This document shows positions 38,501 to 46,006 of a stretch of DNA of 64,000 bases, in pieces. Origin of the DNA: Apus apus. Taxonomy: Eukaryota > Chordata > Aves > Apodiformes > Apodidae. Below the pieces are notes generated by a model. The model saw only the letters and a program-made list of their open reading frames with translations. It searched no databases and had not been told where the DNA came from. The stretch is taken from assembly GCF_020740795.1 (NCBI RefSeq), contig NC_067282.1, forward strand, positions 153,560,858-153,624,857, written 5' to 3'. The position numbers were made by a program, and so were the translations under genes. Position 1 is the stretch's first letter, and each line of letters opens with the position of its first letter.

Positions 38501-40201
38501 TTCCTTCACAGAAACATCACTGCAGTGATGATATAAGCATCTTTAAATACAAAAGGAAATTTCTATTAATTAATACCATCAAGGGCCTTAAGATACAATT
38601 ATAACATGTGTTTTAAGTTCATGACTGGACACGTAAGTTTGGTTCATCCCACATACTTTGTTCAGGAGCACAGCCTGAATATAGAGATCAGTATATGAGA
38701 GCAAGAAGCTAACAGTGAGGGCTAGACAGTAATACCAACTTCTGTACAAGGCAGCAAAAGGAGGGCAGTATTTCAATGAGATCATTTCAGAGAGTTCCAT
38801 TTCTTGAAAGTGGAAACAAAATCCCCATTGCCTTTGATGCTTAAATAAGCAGACTTAAAAAACTTTGAAGAGCAAACATGTTTATTTTTGATAAAGACAA
38901 AACAATCTTTAGTAGGTTTTTTTTTTCCTTTTAGAATCAGCCTTTATTGTTCAATGACATTTAACAACTTTCATCCTCTACAAGACATTGTGAGTTATTT
39001 TAAGAACTCAAATTAGAACAGGAAGTTTTGCCATATTGGTAGGTCAGCAACTGCAAAAATATATATTTAGGTGCCCTTGCTAGTCTAGAATAACTCAAGC
39101 ATCAACTTGCTTGAAATCCATCAATACATCTGATCCAGCACACTACACTATGCTAAAAATTCTTATCTGCTGGAAGTACAAGATTGATTTACTATTTACA
39201 GAGCTTGCACTCTCATTCGAGGGCTGGGCATACTAGGGAATCTACAGAAACTAAACACTACTTTTAATTTACACATGCCACAGGAAAAATTTAATTAAAA
39301 AACCGATACAAACCTCCTCTAGCTGCACTGCACTTGTTTTATGTTTTGATTAACACCTCACCCTTCACAACATGTGTTTATAAGACATAGACGTAGAATT
39401 TAAGATCATCAAGTCAAACTATTAACCCAGCACTGCCAACTCCACCACTAAACCGTGTCCCTGAGCACCATATCTCCATGTGCTTTAAACACCTCCAGGG
39501 ATGATGACTCCACCACTTCCCTGGACAGCCCGTTCCAGTGCCTGAGAAGCCTTTCAGTGAATAAATCTGAAGCGTTTTCCCTACACCTTAACTTCTGGGA
39601 GTCTTACATTTTCATAATTACCTCAACGCTCAACTTCAGACGCTTACACAGCCACTGGCTAAAGGGGAACACCTGCAGCTCCTCTTGAGTTCCGAGGAAG
39701 CTCCAGCTGCTCAGGACGTGAGCCAGCCTCAACATTTCTTAAATCCCACATCCAGAATTTGTCACAAGCCAATGGAGGGCTCTGCTCGGACAGGACCGGG
39801 GGCGGAGCTGGCACCTGGCGCCAGGGAGCCCCTCACCCGCGGAGGGCCTGGCACGGCCCGGCCCGGCTCGACCCCCGGCCAGGCTACCTCAGCCCCCCGC
39901 CCGCCCTGCCTTGGGCCCCCAGCTGAAGCTGCCCCCTCAGGCGCGGCCCCTCAGCCAAACAACAGCTGCGGGCGGCCCGCGGCCTCCTCGGCATCCCCCA
40001 GCCGAGCCGCTCCACCCACCCTTCCTCGCCGCCCGCTCGCCAGGCTCCCCGCTCCAGCCCCGCCACCGCCGCCGCCGCCGCCCCCTTCCCCCACCCGGCG
40101 CCGCCCGCACGGGCTGCGGGGCGCGAAGCCCCGAGCCGCCGGCTCACCACAGCCCCGGACACGGCGTGCACCAGGCTCTCGTAGGAGGCGACGGAGGACA
40201 T
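20418..40201 (-). CDS. SLC25A17: SLC25A17, peroxisomal membrane carrier PMP34 (complete, 9 coding exons)
   Basis: Mitochondrial-carrier-family protein of the peroxisomal membrane. The family member PMP34 is known to exchange CoA, FAD, NAD and adenine nucleotides between cytosol and peroxisome matrix. Joining nine exons (40148-40201, 34159-34219, 33171-33237, 30180-30331, 28222-28338, 27383-27528, 25397-25492, 21023-21105, 20418-20565) gives 924 nt, 307 codons plus stop, the length I recall for human PMP34. All junctions are GT-AG and phases match. The three carrier signature motifs are visible: PLDTAR at residues 29-34, PLWVVN at 121-126 and PLQTVQ at 222-227. Other recognisable blocks are [11 protein letters not shown] in repeat 1 and [11 protein letters not shown] in repeat 2. 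There is no C-terminal SKL, as expected for a membrane protein inserted by PEX19. The start was chosen at 40201 because [13 protein letters not shown] aligns with the human N-terminus; an in-frame ATG lies 21 codons upstream. Identity is very secure. Confidence 0.97.
21023..21105 (-). CDS. SLC25A17: SLC25A17 coding exon 8
   Basis: Residues 232-258 plus two bases of codon 259 ([20 protein letters not shown] and the following loop). The acceptor is a T-run followed by CAG. The donor is GTGAGA at 21022. Confidence 0.97.
23324..23344. repeat. Perfect 10-bp inverted repeat
   Basis: CTCACAGTGG, one base, then CCACTGTGAG. It could form a tight hairpin in the intron RNA. Probably chance or a repeat remnant. 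Confidence 0.6.
24414..24605 (-). mobile_element. CR1 retroposon 3' fragment in SLC25A17 intron 7
   Basis: The minus-strand CR1 3' terminus: tail ATAGAATCACAGAATGG, then the TTGGAAGTGACCTTAAAG block, CACTGCCATGGGCCAGGACA and TTCCAGGGATGGGACTTCCA. It ends abruptly near 24605. It is oriented with the gene's transcription. Confidence 0.93.
25397..25492 (-). CDS. SLC25A17: SLC25A17 coding exon 7
   Basis: Residues 200-231, exactly 32 codons. It carries the third carrier motif [15 protein letters not shown]. The acceptor is TTGAACAG. The donor is GTGAGT at 25396, and the exon is phase 0 at both ends. Confidence 0.97.
26641..26692. repeat. Imperfect tandem duplication, period 30 bp
   Basis: ATTCTAAAGTCACCTAAAAT at 26641 is followed by ATTCTAAAGTATCCTAAAAT at 26671. 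AT-rich, in SLC25A17 intron 6. Confidence 0.75.
27383..27528 (-). CDS. SLC25A17: SLC25A17 coding exon 6
   Basis: Completes D151 and codes for residues 152-199, including [20 protein letters not shown] and [14 protein letters not shown]. This is the second half of carrier repeat 2. The acceptor is TTCTCAG and the donor GTGAGT at 27382. Confidence 0.97.
28222..28338 (-). CDS. SLC25A17: SLC25A17 coding exon 5
   Basis: Residues 113-150 with split codons at both ends. It carries the second carrier motif [13 protein letters not shown] and the stretch [14 protein letters not shown], essentially identical to human as I recall it. The acceptor is CATTAG and the donor GTAAGC at 28221. Confidence 0.97.
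29499..29570. repeat. G/T-rich simple tract
   Basis: Alternating T runs and G runs (GGGGG, GGG, GGGG and several GG) on the plus strand. In the SLC25A17 transcript it reads as an A/C tract. In intron 4. Confidence 0.8.
30180..30331 (-). CDS. SLC25A17: SLC25A17 coding exon 4
   Basis: Completes codon 61 and codes for residues 62-111 plus one base of 112. It includes [20 protein letters not shown] (transmembrane helix 2) and [13 protein letters not shown] (start of repeat 2). The acceptor is CATTAG and the donor GTAATA at 30179. Confidence 0.97.
33171..33237 (-). CDS. SLC25A17: SLC25A17 coding exon 3
   Basis: Residues 39-60 plus two bases of codon 61 ([20 protein letters not shown] region), the hydrophilic matrix loop and start of an amphipathic helix. 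The acceptor CAG ends at 33238. The donor is GTGAGT at 33170. Confidence 0.96.
34159..34219 (-). CDS. SLC25A17: SLC25A17 coding exon 2
   Basis: Residues 19-38 plus one base of codon 39. It carries the first carrier motif, [12 protein letters not shown]. The acceptor ends in TTTTTCAG and the donor is GTAAGT at 34158. Confidence 0.96.
35592..35660. repeat. Tandem duplication, 2 x 35 bp
   Basis: Unit containing TATACCTCCTAATGACAG at 35596 and again at 35631, period 35, with one mismatch (CAGCT versus CAGAT). In SLC25A17 intron 1. Confidence 0.85.
35915..36170 (-). mobile_element. CR1 retroposon fragment, older subfamily
   Basis: Diverged minus-strand CR1: a TTGGACCTACAACAATCATC block, the GGAAGCCTGTTCCAGTG block, TTGACCACCCTCTTGGTAAA and TGCTTCCTCATGTCCAGACT. 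It lacks a clean terminal tail. Confidence 0.8.
36372..36465 (-). mobile_element. Short CR1 3' fragment
   Basis: About 94 bp of the minus-strand 3' end (AAAATCACAGAATGTTAGGG, then GGTTGGAAGGGACCTCTGG). It is of the same subfamily as the long copy starting 0.75 kb further on but in opposite orientation. It ends abruptly near CACCTAGAGCATGAC. Confidence 0.85.
37208..38078 (+). mobile_element. Young CR1 retroposon, 5'-truncated, open RT end
   Basis: Plus-strand CR1 of about 0.87 kb, antisense to SLC25A17. A long frame (to 37777) starts in the RT catalytic region (SADDTKLGG) and runs uninterrupted through [20 protein letters not shown] and [20 protein letters not shown] before a frameshift. The 3' tail is AAGATTCTGTGATTCTGTAA. 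It is almost identical to the copy at 60292-61232, implying recent insertion. Confidence 0.95.
39388..39595 (-). mobile_element. CR1 retroposon fragment downstream of the CpG island
   Basis: Minus-strand CR1 segment: AAGATCATCAAGTC, TAACCCAGCACTGCCAACTC, ACCTCCAGGGATGATGACTC and CCCGTTCCAGTGCCTGAGAA. The extreme 3' tail is missing. It corresponds base for base in layout to the copy at 40452-40752 on the other side of the SLC25A17 exon 1 island. Confidence 0.9.
40148..40201 (-). CDS. SLC25A17: SLC25A17 coding exon 1
   Basis: The exon codes for residues 1-18 ([18 protein letters not shown]). The ATG is at 40201-40199 with a G at -3. The donor GTGAGC begins at 40147, in phase 0. The exon lies in the CpG island. 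The next exon is almost 6 kb away. Confidence 0.95.
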
Positions 40202-40313
40202 GGCGGCGGCTCGGGGGGGCTCCCCCGCAGCACCCGCCGCGCCGCGCGCCCCGGCTCGCGCCATGGCCACCGCCCGCCCGTCACGCGGCGCCTCGCGCCG
40301 CCCCCGCCGCAGG

Positions 40314-40322
40314 GCCCCGCCC
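40314..40322 (-). promoter_or_regulatory. GC box (Sp1/KLF-type)
   Basis: Reads GGGCGGGGC on the minus strand, 113 bp or more upstream of the start codon, between the NRF1-type site and the ATG. Motif match only. Confidence 0.45.
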
Positions 40323-40350
40323 GCGGGGTGGGGGGGGGAGGGCGGGCCCC

Positions 40351-40362
40351 CGCGCATGCGCA
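40351..40362. promoter_or_regulatory. NRF1-type palindrome CGCGCATGCGCA
   Basis: Matches the nuclear respiratory factor 1 consensus (YGCGCAYGCGCR) at every position. It lies about 150 bp upstream of the SLC25A17 ATG. NRF1 sites mark TATA-less CpG promoters of metabolic genes, which fits an organelle carrier. Function is inferred from the motif. Confidence 0.7.
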
Positions 40363-40451
40363 GTGCTGCGGCGCGGCGGGGCCGGGGAGCGGGGTGCGGG
40401 GGGCTGGGAGCAGCGGGGTGTGAGAGTCGTGGGAGCGTCTGTCTGGGGTGG

Positions 40452-40752
40452 GAAAGATCTGTGAGATCGGCAAGTCCCGCTGTTAACCCAGCGCTGCCGC
40501 GTCCACCGCTAAACCACGTCCCTCCGCGCCGCATCTACGCGGCTTCTAAACACCTCCAGGGATGGTGGCTGTTCCCTGGGCAGCCTGCTCCAGTGCCCGA
40601 CAGCCCTGCTGGTGAAGAACTTTTTCCTTATATCCAGTCTGAGCCTCCCCTGGCACAACTGCAGGCCGTTTCCTCTTGTTACTTGGGAGAAGAGGCCACC
40701 CCCCTCCTTGTTGCAGCCTCCTCTCAGGGAGTTGCAGAGAGCAGCAGGAGAT
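40452..40752 (-). mobile_element. CR1 retroposon fragment at the SLC25A17 promoter
   Basis: Minus-strand CR1 lacking its tail. It starts GATCGGCAAGTCCCGC, TAACCCAGCGCTGCCGCG, then ACCTCCAGGGATGGTGGCTG, CTGCTCCAGTGCCCGACAGC and the GGCCGTTTCCTCTTGTTACT block. It begins about 250 bp upstream of the start codon. The half nearest the promoter is unusually rich in CpG for a CR1 copy. Confidence 0.9.
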
Positions 40753-43700
40753 GAAGGCAGGGGCACTGGGAAGCTCTTAGGCTGGAGGAGCAGATCTGAT
40801 GTGCTTTTTACATACCTGGTTGTGTAGACCATTTGTTTTTCCTCCACACCAAGTAGGCCTTACCTCCTGGAAGGTTAGAATAGTTGCTGTGATTTAAAGA
40901 AAAATACAGAATGAGGGTAAATGCTGGGAATACAGAGGAAATCCATCGTTCCTTCCTGTACAATACTACTGTTGTCCTATACAATAATACCTTTTCTCTA
41001 CACCATCAGCTTCCCTTATCCAGACACTTAGCGTAAGCATTTAATTATGAAGAGGAGACAATATTTAACTTCACCTTCTGTTACTGCTTTTTCTAACTTC
41101 AGCCCCTTTCCTTCTACCTAAAGCCCAGTATCTTTAACACTTTTTCAAGCCAGTAGTTTCTTACTTCTCATTCTATATGGACATACCAAGCTTGTTGCTT
41201 TTTCTAAGTATTTTGTTTGCTCCTTTTCCCTCTCTGTAAGCCCTTTCTTACTCCTGCTCTGCCCTTGCAGCCGTGGCACACCACTACAAGACACATCTCC
41301 ATGCTTGTTGCTGCCATTGCTGGCTGGGGGTGGAATGAGAGGTGATACCAAGATGAGTTGAGGCACAGAAAACTGGCCAAAGAACAGGGTAGCCACAGCT
41401 CGCAGCAATTAAGGCACATAGTGACAAGACTACTAAATACGCAGTTTGGAAAAATATCAAGAATCTATAGCCTTCTCTTAAGCTTTTAGGTGGAAGAGGG
41501 TTCTGCGAATTAGGAAGGAGATAAGGAAACAAAAGGAGGTTGGATATGGCATGGTTTGTACCATCACTTGGGACAACTACACCTATCCCAATCCTTGGGG
41601 TTTTTCCCCATTCTCATGTCATATACTCATTTCCAGAGAGCTTTCAGGTTTTTCCTGTGTTAACAATCTTTACTCTCTTCATAGCTTTACCTAAACCTTA
41701 CAAAAATATTTAAAGAATGAAAATTCTCCTTAGCTTTGTATCATATTACTCCCAGGCTCTCTTTTTTTTTTTTTTTTTTGTTACTCCATATTTGGTTCTC
41801 CATTTCTGAACAGAAAATAATAACTTCATAACTTGTTCTTCATGTTTGTAGTTCTCAGTTCTTCAACCACAACTCTCCAGCTGCCTGTTGCTTGAGCTGC
41901 AAGAGCTCCTAGTGCTTACACCTGTGGTAGGAATCACCGTACCATCCATTATCTGAACAAAGACAGGGCAGTTACCTCATTACACACTTCCCAGAAGTTT
42001 CAGTACAGCACAGCTGGATAAGCCGTTTCCCTTAGGGAAGACATTCCTTCATCAGGTTATCCAATGACAGACCACTTGTTTTTATTTACCCTTCTGTGAG
42101 GAAAATCTTATGATCTTCTGTGAGGGAGGGGGTAAAGAACACAGGCTACTCTGCCTAAGGCAAGTGTTTCAGTTTGAGAAAAACATTCTTCCAGTGCAAT
42201 GCTTCAACATCCCTGTGCTCCAGCTTAGATGCCAACACTAGCAACCTAAGAGGCCACAGCTGTCAATACTTTCATGCCAGGCTGCTACCACTGATAGTCC
42301 CAGTAATTTCCATTTTCTTAAATAAGATCCCCTGTGGCAGATGCACCCACCATGACTGAGTGCACAGTACTTCGGTTCAGGCATCACCAACAAGCAGGCC
42401 TGACTGAAATCAGCCCTGCTGTGCAAACCCTGAGGATTGTGCCAGGCTGCATCTTCTCAGGAACTAAGGAGTTTAGGCCACATCTTAGCAGAAGTTAGTA
42501 GCGCCAGCCTGAGCCAGGACTACACAAACCTGAAACTGCTACAGCTGCACGTACACCAAGAGGGGTTTTGACTAGAGTCAATCACTTTACACCATGAATA
42601 TCTGTAGCCCCCATGAGCCCGTTGAGCTCTCCTGTACGGCAGTGGGCAGCTGGGCAACGGTCTCCCCCTTGAGAAGGGATGCTTCTTAAGGTTACTGCTC
42701 GAAGTTGAGAGACCCCGAGCCCAGCATCTGATATCTATAATGAGGTAAGTGACATTTTACTTTAGGCCTAAAAGTGTATTGTATGCTAGCTGCATTTATA
42801 TATATATACAGCTATAGCTTAATTATGAGAAGTGTAGTAGGTTGCAGAGCAGTTTGACCGTTGTCTAAATTATTGCTTAAGTTGTAATTTAAATCATTGA
42901 CAAATCACTGTTTAATTACCATTCAGTTATTCCTTAAAACAATTAAATTACCATTTACTTTTCCTTCAATCATTATAATTTGATCATCAAATAATACTTA
43001 GTAAGATATTAATCCCACAATGTTAACTTCTCTTAATTCACCTGTGACACCTCCCACCATGCAAAAGACTCAAACCCTAATTTACAATTAAGGTGTACAC
43101 TCTTCACCAGCTACCTCCTGTCACAAAAGTAGCCAGGAGCAGCTCAGGTTTTACGAAACCAGGGAGCAATTATAGCAAGTGACTTTGCACAATCAGGTGC
43201 TTTTGGAACAAATGCCTCAAGCAGAACACAAACTCACATTACTGCTGTCCTGTGTGATTCTGTCCCTTGTGTGCAGAGGGAAGCTTTCATCAAGAGTTTG
43301 TACTGCAGATTTCCATTATATACGTGCACCTGAATCATTCAATACCACTACTATGCTATTTAGCAATATTTTTGTACATTGCAAAACAGAGTAACAACAG
43401 GTAATGCAACAATTGCAATATTCCAAAACCAACTTACTTTATTACTGTTGGAACATACAGACCTAGTGAAGCTAACCAAGTAAAACAGTGGAAGCACTAC
43501 AGATTAAGTTAAATAAGATAACATCAGTATGTTCTGTAGGGAATAAATGGAACCTACCTGAAAAAAAGTTTCATAAAGACATGGCCTTGGGTCTTCTCAG
43601 CAACACTACAAATCCAGCAGGTCACCAGACAAACACATAATACAAGCCAAGTGACCCTTACTGAAGGACAGAAGGCCCAAGTTATCTCCTTTTTCTCAAA

Positions 43701-45070
43701 CCTGTCAATCCTACTAGAAAGCGTAGAAGTGAACCAAGTTAAGCAACTAAAAATACAAACACATTATCTGTACACAAACTGCATCTTAGGAATTTCTTCT
43801 TTGCATAATTTAAATTCTGTAAATTCCTGTACAAGGAGGTAGCAGATCTTGAAAAACTTTAACCATGGCATATTTTCTTGGGCTGGCCCACAGCTTTGTT
43901 TCATGACAAAGAATGAGGACACTGTTATTAACTCCAGAAGTCAAAGTTACTGCCTCTGCAAGTGCCTCTGCACTGTCTTACCTTAGCAAATGAGGGACAA
44001 ACTCTAAACTTAAACCACTACTCTCCTTGTTTTAACATTAATTTATATAAATTATATATTTTTTTGCTTAGAAATTCAATTAATTAGAGCCAAAACATGT
44101 TAAAATGGATTTAATTACTCCATTCAAAAGGACTTTCTAAATCAGTTGCAAAACTTTGTCTTTCAGAAAAGGATGATAAACTGGCTCATACTCCCAGCAG
44201 ATTATGGATTAAAGCAACTAGGTATTAACAAATGAGACTGTATGTGCTGACAATTTGAATTAACCAAATGTTAATTAATCAAACATAGTGCTGTGTTTGA
44301 TCACTCAAACTTGGCAAGATTTGGCTTAAATATGTGACCATGGAAAGACCAGCCTACTCCAGAAGCAAGCATTGTAATGACAAACGTATTAAAAAACCCA
44401 TTTCTAAGTACACGTGTGTGTGCATTTTGCCTGAACAGATTTTGACCAAGCCTCTGGAATACCTCTGAGTTTTACCTTTGCAATTCATGTAGGCTAAGGG
44501 ACATCAGAGAAGTTGAAATGCTTTTCAGTTAAAATTAATTGCATTTACCATTACATTTAATCTCCTATTATTCTACTTGTTCAACAGCCTTACTAGTTCT
44601 GACCTAATGTTCCTCAGACATCTTAGTTTTACATAAACCAAGTAACCGTCCAACACAAATTTTGGTGCCACAGTGTTTGGGTTTTTTTTCCCAGGCACTT
44701 GATAAATGTCTAACATATGTTCCAAATGCATAATTCCGGGGTCTTCTGTCTTTTTCTGAAAAGGCTAGTAATTCATTCCAGGTTTGATTTTTATTTCTTC
44801 TTGTTTGACAGGTTTTCACTCGAGAGACTAAAGAAAAAATATCACAGATTGCAAATGGCTTCTGAAAATCTGTTTTGCTCAAGCAAAACAACATAAAAAA
44901 ACACATAAAAAAGGTAGAGCTAATCTTCCTTTAGAACAATTGTGTTCTTTTTTTTCTTACAAGCTGTTAGCAATAAGCCATTTTTTAGATCCATTTTTAA
45001 AAATCTGAAATGAGAAACCGCAGGTGGCACTTGGTGCTTTATTTTCCAGATGAGAACTAGACACTAGAGG
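40753..45070. other. Intergenic between SLC25A17 and ST13, left part
   Basis: About 4.3 kb, AT-rich, with a T run at 41761-41779 and a TA run near 42796-42809. One GC-richer segment (42540-42760) is listed separately. No gene recognised. Confidence 0.6.
42540..42760 (+). mobile_element. Possible LTR fragment (unclassified)
   Basis: A GC-richer segment in AT-rich surroundings. It contains CCCGTTGAGCTCTCCTGTA, GGCAGCTGGGCAACGGTCTC, AAGGTTACTGCTCGAAGTTG and GAGAGACCCCGAGCCCAGC, and ends with a donor-like GAGGTAAGTGACA. The style resembles U3-R-U5 sequence of avian ERV LTRs, but I cannot place it in a family or find its other end. It could also be an unrelated exon-like segment. Confidence 0.35.
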
Positions 45071-45075
45071 CTGAG
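45071..45075. repeat. Target site duplication, left copy (CTGAG)
   Basis: Five bases immediately before the LTR end TGTCGC, repeated exactly at 46002-46006. Confidence 0.8.
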
Positions 45076-46001
45076 TGTCGCAAGCCGATGCCAGGGCGCT
45101 ATCAGCTGTCAGGTGCTTTTGCGACTTCCCCCCCAGTTTGGAGGGGCTGTTGAATAAGACTGGGGGCTCACACGTGTCGTTCGCCTCTCACAGAGGAACG
45201 GCCGCTGTGGGACCATGTTTTAGAGTGGAAGTTAGATACACCCCCACCAGGCTCACAAATTGCTACTGAGACCAATGTTTACTTCACGAATTAACCGGTT
45301 TATTGAGGGTTAACACAAATGGAAGGGTGAGGTCTAGCGAAAATGTAAGGATGACAAGTGGCTACCAGGGATGTGTATATGCAGTAGTAATGTGACCTTT
45401 AGGGAGGTAATGCAAAAAGTACTGTGTCCTTAAGATGTTCTCTCTGAGAGAAGGCTGTGGATCAAAGGAGGGGGAGGGAGCTCCTTAGAGAGGTCCCGCT
45501 GTTTGTGTAGGTATGGGGAGAGGAAGATGGAGTTGTATGAAGTTGTTACCTTCCCGCAGCGAGGTGGCTTCTTCTCCAGCTGGCAAGGCTCAGTAGCAGG
45601 TCCATGGGGGCCGGCTTCCTGGTAACAGGGGCGACCCCCAGCAGCAGGCAGGCAGGCGGACCGGACAGACAGCTGCGGGCTCCGGTCCCGCTTGGCTTCG
45701 GCTCCGGCGTTGGGCTCGGGCATCTCAAGCCAGGCAGGCTCCGGCGAGCAGGGATCCCCCAGTGACCTCCCTGTCCAGAGCCAATTGGCATCCATGAGTC
45801 CCAAGTTAGGGCAGTAACTAGCAGGGCAATGCGTAACTTGTTGCCCATCCTTCCTGCCTTGTACCACATCTGTTGTTTTGCTTTCGTCCTTGAGCAGCAG
45901 GCCTGGTTTTAGTCCGTTAGCTGGGAATAATCAGCAGAAGGCCTTTGCTGACTTAAAAGGCATTTTGTTTAGACTTATGTGGGGAAGAACCATTTCCCAC
46001 A
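45076..46001 (-). mobile_element. Solo ERV LTR with 5-bp target site duplication
   Basis: 926 bp beginning TGTGGGAAATGG and ending GCGACA on the minus strand, so it has the TG...CA ends of a retroviral LTR. It is flanked by perfect 5-bp direct repeats CTGAG at 45071-45075 and 46002-46006. A minus-strand AATAAA sits at 45304-45299, about 225 bp before the 3' end, as expected for the R region, with the GC-rich half upstream as U3. No internal retroviral genes remain, so this is a solo LTR left by recombination between two LTRs. A 145-codon minus-strand frame (45867-45430) lies inside it and has no recognised domain. Confidence 0.85.
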
Positions 46002-46006
46002 CTGAG
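46002..46006. repeat. Target site duplication, right copy (CTGAG)
   Basis: Five bases immediately after the LTR end CCCACA, identical to 45071-45075. Confidence 0.8.

Larger units (their letters stand above)
34220..40147 (-). other. SLC25A17 intron 1, rich in CR1 insertions
   Basis: Nearly 6 kb between coding exons 1 and 2. It holds four CR1 pieces (39388-39595, 37208-38078, 36372-36465, 35915-36170) and a 2 x 35-bp tandem duplication at 35592-35660. The 5' end lies in the CpG island. No other exon is recognised. Confidence 0.8.
39780..40450. promoter_or_regulatory. CpG island at the SLC25A17 5' end
   Basis: Dense CpG, very GC-rich DNA in an otherwise AT-rich neighbourhood. It covers coding exon 1, the 5' UTR and the start of intron 1. 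It includes a short CCG-repeat run at about 40066-40082. This is the typical promoter of a broadly expressed housekeeping gene. Long open frames here on both strands are a by-product of high GC. Confidence 0.9.

Noticed and set aside
39685-40534. Long open frames of 259, 216, 184 and 170 codons on both strands around the CpG island
   Set aside because: Very GC-rich DNA has few stop codons. The frames overlap each other and are mostly Pro/Arg/Ala/Gly. Only the short SLC25A17 exon 1 within the minus frame is supported.
42650-42715. Possible tRNA-like segment with GGTTACTGCTCGAAGTTG resembling a B box
   Set aside because: No cloverleaf with matching acceptor stem could be drawn and the A box is absent.
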